DNA from: Acanthosoma haemorrhoidale
Taxonomy: Eukaryota; Arthropoda; Insecta; Hemiptera; Acanthosomatidae
Direction of reading: 5' to 3'
Assembly (NCBI GenBank): GCA_930367205.1
Contig: OV884014.1
Location: 117,745,768 to 117,809,767, forward strand
Length of the DNA stretch: 64,000 nucleotides
The translations under genes and the position numbers were made by a program. Under the pieces are notes generated by a model, which saw only the letters and a list, made by a program, of their open reading frames with translations, did no database searches and was not told the origin of the DNA. Within the stretch, counting starts at the first letter, position 1; each line of letters opens with the position of its first letter. Positions 39,075 to 48,707 of this stretch are shown piece after piece.

Positions 39075-41842
39075 TTAACATAATAGGGCAGGAATTATTG
39101 TACCAGCTATGAAATACGCATTTTTGTAAAATTCTACTTTTTGACGATATTTTTCTTGTTTTGGTATGAGGAAATCATAATTGTTCAGGAGCTAACGTAC
39201 CAGCTATAAAATACTCTTATATGTAAAAATTTAACTTTTTGATGACATTTTCCTTGTTTTGGTATCAGGAGAACATAATAAGGCAGGAGCTAACGTACTA
39301 GCTGAGAAATACGCATTTTTGTAAAATTCTACTTTTTGACGATATTTTTCTTGTTTTGGTATGAGGAAATCATAATTGTTCAGGAGCTAACGTACCAGCT
39401 ATAAAATACTCTTATATGTAAAAATTTAACTTTTTGATGACATTTTCCTTGTTTTGGTATCAGGAGAACATAATAAGGCAGGAGCTAACGTACTAGCTGA
39501 GAAATACGCATTTTTGTAAAAATTTGAGTTTTCGACGATATTTTCCTTGTTTTCGTATCAGGAGAACATAATAGGGCAGCAGCTAACGTACCAGCTATGA
39601 AATACCCATTTTTTAAAAATTCGACTTTTTGACGATATTTTCCTGGTTTTCGTATCAGGAGAACATAATAGGGCAGGAGCTAACGTACCAGCTATGAAAT
39701 ACGCAATTTTTGTAAAAATTTGAGTTTTCGACGATATTTTCCTTGTTTTGGTATCAGGAGAACATAATGGGGCAGGAGCTAACGTACTAGCTATGAAATA
39801 CGCATTTTCGAAAAATTCGACTTTTTGACGATATTTTCCTTGATTTCGTATCAGGAGAACATAAAAGAGCAGGAGCTAATGTTCCAGCTATGAAATACCC
39901 ATTTTTTAAAAATTCGACTTTTTGACGATATTTTCCTTGTTTTCGTATCACGAGAACATAATGGGGCAGGAGCTAACGTACCAGCTATGAAATACGCATT
40001 TTTGAAAAATTCAACTTTTTGACGATATTTTTCTCCTTTTCGTATCAGGAGAACATAATAGGGCAGGAGCTAACGTACCAGCTATGAAATACGCATTTTT
40101 GTAAAAATTTGACTTTTGGACGATATTATCTTTGTTTTGGTATCAGGAGAACATAATGGGACAGGAGCTAACGTACTAGCTCTAAATACGCATTTTTGTA
40201 AAAATTCGACTTTTTGACGTCATTTTTCTTGTTTTGGTATTAGGAGAACATAATGGGGCAGGTGCTAACGTACAAGCTATGAAATACGCATTTTTGTAAA
40301 AATTCAACTTTTTTAAAATGTTTTCTTTGTTTTGGTATCAGGAGAACATAAAGGGGCAAGAGCTAACGTACAAGATCATACGATCGTATGATCAAAGTTA
40401 CGAGTGAATATGACATCAAATGATGTCAAATATGATAGTGTGCCGTATCATTTGCACTTATTGTATCACGTGATACAATCGTATGATTGAAGTTACAGTG
40501 AATATACTATAAAATGATGTCGATTGGCATTATGATGGCACTCGTTAACATAATAGGGCAGGAATTATTGTACCAGCTATGAAATACGCATTTTTGTAAA
40601 ATTCTACTTTTTGACGATATTTTTCTTGTTTTGGTATGAGGAAATCATAATTGTTCAGGAGCTAACGTACCAGCTATAAAATACTCTTATATATAAAAAT
40701 TTAACTTTTTGATGACATTTTCCTTGTTTTGGTATCAGGAGAACATAATAAGGCAGGAGCTAACGTACTAGCTGAGAAATACGCATTTTTGTAAAAATTT
40801 GAGTTTTCGACGATATTTTCCTTGTTTTGGTATCAGGAGAACATAATGGGGCAGGAGCTAACGTACTAGCTATGAAATACCCATTTTTTAAAAATTTGAC
40901 TTTTTGACGATATTTTCCTTGTTTTCGTATCAGGAGAACATAATAGGGCAGGAGCTGACGTACTAGCTATGAAATACGCATTTTTTAAAAATTCGACTTT
41001 TTGACGATATTTTCCTGGTTTTCGTATCAGGAGAACATAATAGGGCAGGAGCTAACGTACCAGCTATGAAATACCCATTTTTTAAAAATTCGACTTTTTG
41101 ACGATATTTTCCTGGTTTTCGTATCAGGAGAACATAATAGGGCAGGAGCTAACGTACCAGCTATGAAATACGCAATTTTTGTAAAAATTTGAGTTTTCGA
41201 CGATATTTTCCTTGTTTTGGTATCAGGAGAACATAATGGGGCAGGAGCTAACGTACTAGCTATGAAATACGCATTTTCGAAAAATTCGACTTTTTGACGA
41301 TATTTTCCTTGATTTCGTATCAGGAGAACATAAAAGAGCAGGAGCTAACGTACTAGCTATGAAATACGCATTTTTGAAAAATTCAACTTTTTGACGATAT
41401 TTTTCTCCTTTTCGTATCAGGAGAACATAATAGGGCAGGAGCTAACGTACTAGCTATGAAATACGCATTTTTGAAAAATTCAACTTTTTGACGATATTTT
41501 TCTCCTTTTCGTATCAGGAGAACATAATAGGGCAGGAGCTAACGTACCAGCTATGAAATACGCATTTTTGTAAAAATTTGACTTTTGGACGATATTATCT
41601 TTGTTTTGGTATCAGGAGAACATAATGGGACAGGAGCTAACGTACTAGCTCTAAATACGCATTTTTGTAAAAATTCGACTTTTTGACGTCATTTTTCTTG
41701 TTTTGGTATTAGGAGAACATAATGGGGCAGGTGCTAACGTACAATCTATGAAATACGCATTTTTGTAAAAATTCAACTTTTTTAAAATGTTTTCTTTGTT
41801 TTGGTATCAGGAGAACATAAAGGGGCAAGAGCTAACGTACAA

Positions 41843-43311
41843 GATCATACGATCGTATGATCAAAGTTACGAGTGAATATGACATCAAATGATGTCAAAT
41901 ATGATAGTGTGCCGTATCATTTGCACTTATTGTATCACGTGATACAATCGTATGATTGAAGTTACAGTGAATATACTATAAAATGATGTCGATTGGCATT
42001 ATGATGGCACTCGTTAACATAATAGGGCAGGAATTATTGTACCAGCTATGAAATATGCATTTTTGTAAAATTCTACTTTTTGACGATATTTTTCTTGTTT
42101 TGGTATGAGGAAATCATAATTGTTCAGGAGCTAACGTACCAGCTATAAAATACTCTTATATGTAAAAATTTAACTTTTTGATGACATTTTCCTTGTTTTG
42201 GTATCAGGAGAACATAATAAGGCAGGAGCTATCGTACTAGCTGAGAAATACGCATTTTTGTAAAAATTTGAGTTTTCGACGATATTTTCCTTGTTTTGGT
42301 ATCAGGAGAACATAATGGGGCAGGAGCTAACGTACTAGCTATGAAATACCCATTTTTTAAAAATTTGACTTTTTGACGATATTTTCCTTGTTTTCGTATC
42401 AGGAGAACATAATAGGGCAGGAGCTGACGTACTAGCTATGAAATACGCATTTTTTAAAAATTCGACTTTTTGACGATATTTTCCTGGTTTTCGTATCAGG
42501 AGAACATAATAGGGCAGGAGCTAAGGTACCAGCTATGAAATACCCATTTTTTAAAAATTCGACTTTTTGACGATATTTTCCTGGTTTTCGTATCAGGAGA
42601 ACATAATAGGGCAGGAGCTAACGTACCAGCTATGAAATACGCAATTTTTGTAAAAATTTGAGTTTTCGACGATATTTTCCTTGTTTTGGTATCAGGAGAA
42701 CATAATGGGGCAGGAGCTAACGTACTAGCTATGAAATACGCATTTTCGAAAAATTCGACTTTTTGACGATATTTTCCTTGATTTCGTATCAGGAGAACAT
42801 AAAAGAGCAGGAGCTAACGTTCCAGCTATGAAATACCCATTTTTTAAAAATTCGACTTTTTGAAGATATTTTCCTTGTTTTCGTATCACGAGAACATAAT
42901 GGGGCAGGAGCTAACGTACCACCTATGAAATACGCATTTTTGAAAAATTCAACTTTTTGACGATATTTTTCTCCTTTTCGTATCAGGAGAACATAATAGG
43001 GCAGGAGCTAACGTACCAGCTATGAAATACGCATTTTTGTAAAAATTTGACTTTTGGACGATATTATCTTTGTTTTGGTATCAGGAGAACATAATGGGAC
43101 AGGAGCTAACGTACTAGCTCTAAATACGCATTTTTGTAAAAATTCGACTTTTTGACGTCATTTTTCTTGTTTTGGTATTAGGAGAACATAATGGGGCAGG
43201 TGCTAACGTACAAGCTATGAAATACGCATTTTTGTAAAAATTCAACTTTTTTAAAATGTTTTCTTTGTTTTGGTATCAGGAGAACATAAAGGGGCAAGAG
43301 CTAACGTACAA
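41843..43311. repeat. Representative canonical 1469 bp HOR unit
   Basis: Composition in order: a 171 bp family B block, about 35 bp of a partial A monomer (TTAACATAATAGGGCAGGAA), then 13 A monomers of 97-98 bp. Monomer-specific marks include TATGAGGAAATCATAATTG, AATACTCTTATATG, GAGAAATACGC, GGAGCTGACGTACTAGC, GCAATTTTTG, GCATTTTCGAAAAATTCG with AAAAGAGCAGG, TTTTTCTCCTTTTCG, GGACGATATTATC, GACGTCATTTTTC and TTTTTTAAAATGTTTTC with AAAGGGGCAAGAG. Units of exactly this length also begin at 289, 7234, 8703, 26606, 40374, 43312, 44781 and 52056. Confidence 0.9.
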
Positions 43312-46300
43312 GATCATACGATCGTATGATCAAAGTTACGAGTGAATATGACATCAAATGATGTCAAATATGATAGTGTGCCGTATCATTTGCACTTATT
43401 GTATCACGTGATACAATCGTATGATTGAAGTTACAGTGAATATACTATAAAATGATGTCGATTGGCATTATGATGGACCTCGTTAACATAATAGGGCAGG
43501 AATTATTGTACCAGCTATGAAATACGCATTTTTGTAAAATTCTACTTTTTGACGATATTTTTCTTGTTTTGGTATGAGGAAATCATAATTGTTCAGGAGC
43601 TAACGTACCAGCTATAAAATACTCTTATATGTAAAAATTTAACTTTTTGATGACATTTTCCTTGTTTTGGTATCAGGAGAACATAATAAGGCAGGAGCTA
43701 ACGTACTAGCTGAGAAATACGCATTTTTGTAAAAATTTGAGTTTTCGACGATATTTTCCTTGTTTTGGTATCAGGAGAACATAATGGGGCAGGAGCTAAC
43801 GTACTAGCTATGAAATACCCATTTTTTAAAAATTTGACTTTTTGACGATATTTTCCTTGTTTTCGTATCAGGAGAACATAATAGGGCAGGAGCTGACGTA
43901 CTAGCTATGAAATACGCATTTTTTAAAAATTCGACTTTTTGACGATATTTTCCTGGTTTTCGTATCAGGAGAACATAATAGGGCAGGAGCTAAGGTACCA
44001 GCTATGAAATACCCATTTTTTAAAAATTCGACTTTTTGACGATATTTTCCTGGTTTTCGTATCAGGAGAACATAATAGGGCAGGAGCTAACGTACCAGCT
44101 ATGAAATACGCAATTTTTGTAAAAATTTGAGTTTTCGACGATATTTTCCTTGTTTTGGTATCAGGAGAACATAATGGGGCAGGAGCTAACGTACTAGCTA
44201 TGAAATACGCATTTTCGAAAAATTCGACTTTTTGACGATATTTTCCTTGATTTCGTATCAGGAGAACATAAAAGAGCAGGAGCTAACGTTCCAGCTATGA
44301 AATACCCATTTTTTAAAAATTCGACTTTTTGACGATATTTTCCTGGTTTTCATATCAGGAGAACATAATTGGGCAGGAGCTAACGTACTAGCTATGAAAT
44401 ACGCATTTTTGAAAAATTCAACTTTTTGACGATATTTTTCTCCTTTTCGTATCAGGAGAACATAATAGGGCAGGAGCTAACGTACCAGCTATGAAATACG
44501 CATTTTTGTAAAAATTTGACTTTTGGACGATATTATCTTTGTTTTGGTATCAGGAGAACATAATGGGACAGGAGCTAACGTACTAGCTCTAAATACGCAT
44601 TTTTGTAAAAATTCGACTTTTTGACGTCATTTTTCTTGTTTTGGTATTAGGAGAACATAATGGGGCAGGTGCTAACGTACAAGCTATGAAATACGCATTT
44701 TTGTAAAAATTCAACTTTTTTAAAATGTTTTCTTTGTTTTGGTATCAGGAGAACATAAAGGGGCAAGAGCTAACGTACAAGATCATACGATCGTATGATC
44801 AAAGTTACGAGTGAATATGACATCAAATGATGTCAAATATGATAGTGTGCCGTATCTTTTGCACTTATTGTATCACGTGATACAATCGTATGATTGAAGT
44901 TACAGTGAATATACTATAAAATGATGTCGATTGGCATTATGATGGCACTCGTTAACATAATAGGGCAGGAATTATTGTACCAGCTATGAAATACGCATTT
45001 TTGTAAAATTCTACTTTTTGACGATATTTTTCTTGTTTTGGTATGAGGAAATCATAATTGTTCAGGAGCTAACGTACCAGCTATAAAATACTCTTATATG
45101 TAAAAATTTAACTTTTTGATGACATTTTCCTTGTTTTGGTATCAGGAGAACATAATAAGGCAGGAGCTAACGTACTAGCTGAGAAATACGCATTTTTGTA
45201 AAAATTTGAGTTTTCGACGATATTTTCCTTGTTTTGGTATCAGGAGAACATAATGGGGCAGGAGCTAACGTACTAGCTCTGAAATACCCATTTTTTAAAA
45301 ATTTGACTTTTTGACGATATTTTCCTTGTTTTCGTATCAGGAGAACATAATAGGGCAGGAGCTGACGTACTAGCTATGAAATACGCATTTTTTAAAAATT
45401 CGACTTTTTGACGATATTTTCCTGGTTTTCGTATCAGGAGAACATAATAGGGCAGGAGCTAAGGTACCAGCTATGAAATACCCATTTTTTAAAAATTCGA
45501 CTTTTTGACGATATTTTCCTGGTTTTCGTATCAGGAGAACATAATAGGGCAGGAGCTAACGTACCAGCTATGAAATACGCAATTTTTGTAAAAATTTGAG
45601 TTTTCGACGATATTTTCCTTGTTTTGGTATCAGGAGAACATAATGGGGCAGGAGCTAACGTACTAGCTATGAAATACGCATTTTCGAAAAATTCGACTTT
45701 TTGACGATATTTTCCTTGATTTCGTATCAGGAGAACATAAAAGAGCAGGAGCTAACGTTCCAGCTATGAAATACCCATTTTTTAAAAATTCGACTTTTTG
45801 ACGATATTTTCCTGGTTTTCATATCAGGAGAACATAATGGGGCAGGAGCTAACGTACTAGCTATGAAATACGCATTTTTGAAAAATTCAACTTTTTGACG
45901 ATATTTTTCTCCTTTTCGTATCAGGAGAACATAATAGGGCAGGAGCTAACGTACCAGCTATGAAATACGCATTTTTGTAAAAATTTGACTTTTGGACGAT
46001 ATTATCTTTGTTTTGGTATCAGGAGAACATAATGGGACAGGAGCTAACGTACTAGCTCTAAATACGCATTTTTGTAAAAATTCGACTTTTTGACGTCATT
46101 TTTCTTGTTTTGGTATTAGGAGAACATAATGGGGCAGGTGCTAACGTACAAGCTATGAAATACGCATTTTTGTAAAAATTCAACTTTTTTAAAATGTTTT
46201 CTTTGTTTTGGTATCAGGAGAACATAAAGGGGCAAGAGCTAACGTACAAGATCATACGATCGTATGATCAAAGTTACGAGTGAATATGACATCAAATGAT

Positions 46301-46880
46301 GTCAAATATGATAGTGTGCCGTATCATTTGCACTTATTGTATCACGTGATACAATCGTATGATTGAAGTTACAGTGAATATACTATAAAATGATGTCGAT
46401 TGGCATTATGATGGCACTCGTTAACATAATAGGGCAGGAATTATTGTACCAGCTATGAAATACGCATTTTTGTAAAATTCTACTTTTTGACGATATTTTT
46501 CTTGTTTTGGTATGAGGAAATCATAATTGTTCAGGAGCTAACGTACCAGCTATAAAATACTCTTATATGTAAAAATTTAACTTTTTGATGACATTTTCCT
46601 TGTTTTGGTATCAGGAGAACATAATAAGGCAGGAGCTAACGTACTAGCTGAGAAATACGCATTTTTGTAAAAATTTGAGTTTTCGACGATATTTTCCTTG
46701 TTTTCGTATCAGGAGAACATAATAGGGCAGCAGCTAACGTACCAGCTATGAAATACCCATTTTTTAAAAATTCGACTTTTTGACGATATTTTCCTGGTTT
46801 TCGTATCAGGAGAACATAATAGGGCAGGAGCTAACGTACCAGCTATGAAATACGCAATTTTTGTAAAAATTTGAGTTTTC

Positions 46881-46883
46881 GAC
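46881..46883. repeat. Target site duplication, left copy (GAC)
   Basis: GAC abuts the left LTR and is repeated directly after the right LTR at 51412-51414. The uninterrupted site TTTTCGACGATATTTTCC is present in many neighbouring monomers. The distance between flanking B blocks (46250 to 52056, 5806 bp) minus the 1275 bp seen in an empty unit of the same type (59982 to 61257) is 4531 bp, which is the 4528 bp element plus 3 bp. Confidence 0.75.
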
Positions 46884-47146
46884 AGTTAAATAATCTTGTT
46901 CGAGGATAGTATTTTATAAAACTTTATTATGAATAACATTCAAAACACTGGTATATATACAAATATTAATGAATTACATCACTAGAACATTCCTTGACGA
47001 AGGTTTAAGGACAAGTGTTGGATCTTTGCCGGAGGCAGGTAGCAAAGGGTTAGGAAGGGTTGTAGCAGAGGGACAAATACAAAGGAAGGGTTGACCTTCC
47101 TTGACTGAAGTACACATTTTTATCTAAAAAGGAATATTACATAACT
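46884..47146 (-). repeat. 3' LTR (263 bp)
   Basis: Identical on reading to the 5' LTR at 51149-51411. In the sense orientation it starts AGTTATGTAATATTCC and ends GATTATTTAACT, so the ends form the inverted repeat AGTTA/TAACT. A sense AATAAA lies at 46928-46923 and a TATATATA stretch at 46951-46960. The final codons and stop of the env remnant extend into this LTR, as is common in errantiviruses. Confidence 0.93.
46923..46928 (-). terminator. Poly(A) signal AATAAA in the 3' LTR
   Basis: Sense AATAAA followed by a T-rich stretch (GTTTTATAAAATAC) near the end of the LTR, a suitable place for 3' end formation of the element's transcript. The same hexamer is in the 5' LTR at 51188-51193. It sits only about 25 bases downstream of TATATATA, so that TATA-like stretch is probably not the promoter unless R is very short. 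Confidence 0.6.
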
Positions 47147-47338
47147 CTTCCCTTTTTTAGGTCCTGAACTCCTGGGCAGGATAATAGGATTTATGGATGT
47201 TGGTGGAGGAGCTTGGTTAACAACTCTGGGGATATCTATTGGGATAGTTTTTAAACAACAGCCTTTACAATATTTGTGACATATAAAAAATAAGATTGTC
47301 ACAATGATTACAATAATAATGGATAATATAGAATACAT
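47120..47338 (-). pseudogene. Env C-terminal membrane anchor fragment
   Basis: A 72-codon open segment that is the 3' end of the env remnant. Residues 3-19 (SILSIIIVIIVTILFFI) form a clear membrane span. It is followed by a cysteine-containing basic juxtamembrane stretch (CHKYCKGCC) and a proline-rich tail. The segment crosses the polypurine tract and stops inside the 3' LTR. The ATG is an internal methionine: the frame is open further upstream, so it is not an independent gene. Confidence 0.65.
47147..47158 (-). other. Polypurine tract
   Basis: Sense AAAAAAGGGAAG directly next to the 3' LTR. This is the plus-strand DNA primer site used in reverse transcription of LTR elements. Its position and composition agree with the LTR boundary at 47146/47147. 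It appears intact. Confidence 0.85.
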
Positions 47339-48547
47339 ATAATTATTTTCATTGGTTATTAAAGATATTAATTCTACTTGAGTTACATTTAATTGAGGTA
47401 TAGTATATTATCGATTTGTATTTTAAAGGAGTTATCATATAATTGGTGATATTTATGAGCAACAAGATGATTATGAATGGGAGGAATTTTTTTATAACAA
47501 TCTACATTAGATACATTAATCAGAGCAGTGTCTGGAAGAAAAATAGTGTCGTTATTATAACAATTATCTAATTTAGGTGTTCTTATAGTTAGGTTTACAT
47601 TTAGTTCATCAATATATGTTAACATTAGGGTTAGTATATTTAATAAAATTATATTGAGATATTTTACCATTATAAAGGATATTAGAGGTAAGTAAATAGT
47701 ATTATTTTTGTTGCAATTGTCTAAATTACGATTGTTAATAATAGTATTTGAATTTATATCGTGAATATAATTAATATTGGATAGCTTATGTTGAGTATAA
47801 TTACATTGAACTGTAGAATCTAATAATATAATATTTTGTTTATACATTCATTAAGCAGTAAAGTAGGGTTAGTAAAATAATAGTTATTCATAAAATAGTT
47901 ACAATTAATGTTATAAAGATTATCATTTTTTCTTAGTACTAGTGTTTTTTGTAAATCAATAGAATAATAAAGATTAGTTTTATTTACAGGAATTGGTATG
48001 AGCAAAGAGGTTCTTACATTTAGTTCTGCTAGTGGCAGGTCTATAAAAACATGGAGTATTTCCTCATGTATAATACAATGTATTTTGCTCATAAGCCATA
48101 ATATTTCTGATTTACTTGGAGTTAATATTACATTTTTTGTGTATGTCTTAGCGTTGAGTCATTTAGTTTGTTATATAAGTTGGTTAAAGTTATATAAATA
48201 TCTTGAAAAGCTACTTCTTTGCCAATGCTTATCATATTGCCTCTACCCTTATTAAAATTTTCATTTATTAATTTAATATCCGTCTTAAAAGTCTCTATAA
48301 TTTGTTTATTCATGTTTACTATCTGTTCAATATTATGTTCGGTATTAAAGTTGTTACGTTTTACTTTACTAATGACATTGTCATAATGTTGTTTGTCCGT
48401 AGCGTCCATAGTACCAGTTAGTCAGCTAATAGCCGTTCCTAGTCCATTCATCAATCCACGTCTTTGTCTTCTATTATGATTTCTCAGTAGGTCAATTTTA
48501 CTCTTGGTTCCATGTATCATATCTACTATCAGAGGGTAGGTTTGTTA

Positions 48548-48707
48548 ATAAATGTAAGTTATTATAGAGTAGAGTATGTTTTTTGTATATTGGTTAGTTC
48601 TTACTATAATAGGCATATGTTATAAAAGTGGTATATTTTAAATATATTTTTCAATTACTTTTACATTGTTTAATGTGTAGTGTAACATTCCGTTAATGTT
48701 AGTCAGG
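48548..48707 (-). other. Spacer between gag and env, possible surface-subunit scrap
   Basis: An AT-rich stretch between the gag stop and the recognisable env. One sense frame starting at the gag stop region reads about 25 codons (LTNINGMLHYTLNNVKV) before a stop and could be a remnant of the Env surface subunit, but the match is by general character only. Several stops follow in all frames. A breakpoint of the deletion that removed pol and most of env probably lies here or in the 3' half of the gag ORF. Confidence 0.35.

Larger units (their letters stand above)
39075..46883. repeat. Family A HOR block 8, most regular stretch
   Basis: Short B blocks start at 40374, 41843, 43312, 44781 and 46250, giving four consecutive intervals of exactly 1469 bp. 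The A monomers between them keep the same order in each unit. The first part (about 39100-39500) contains a local duplication of two A monomers, visible as a repeated TATGAGGAAATCATAATTG. The block is cut by the retroelement at 46884 in the middle of a monomer of the GCAATTTTTGTAAAAATTTGAG type. Confidence 0.94.
47120..48544 (-). pseudogene. env: Broken env (transmembrane subunit remnant)
   Basis: Remnant of an errantivirus-type envelope gene, the membrane fusion protein related to baculovirus F. In sense order the sequence shows a basic furin-like site (RRQRRG, codons about 48472-48455), a glycine-containing fusion-peptide-like stretch, an in-frame TGA at 48424-48422, a helical Asn/Lys/Ile-rich region (48409-48131), several N-glycosylation motifs (NKT, NYT, NNT, NLT, NVS), a strongly hydrophobic membrane span (47330-47280) and a short tail ending in the LTR. 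The reading frame changes at three places: the A-run about 48131-48137, about 47822-47847 and about 47380-47400. Most of the surface subunit is missing. The gene cannot make a functional Env. Family assignment rests on the cleavage site, its position relative to fusion and membrane segments, and gene order. Confidence 0.75.

Noticed and set aside
46951..46960. TATATATA as the LTR promoter TATA box
   Set aside because: It lies about 25 bases before AATAAA, leaving almost no R region. Its role as promoter is not supported.
47998..48255. 85-codon plus-strand open frame
   Set aside because: It lies antisense to the env remnant, has no family resemblance and follows from the AT-rich codons on the opposite strand.
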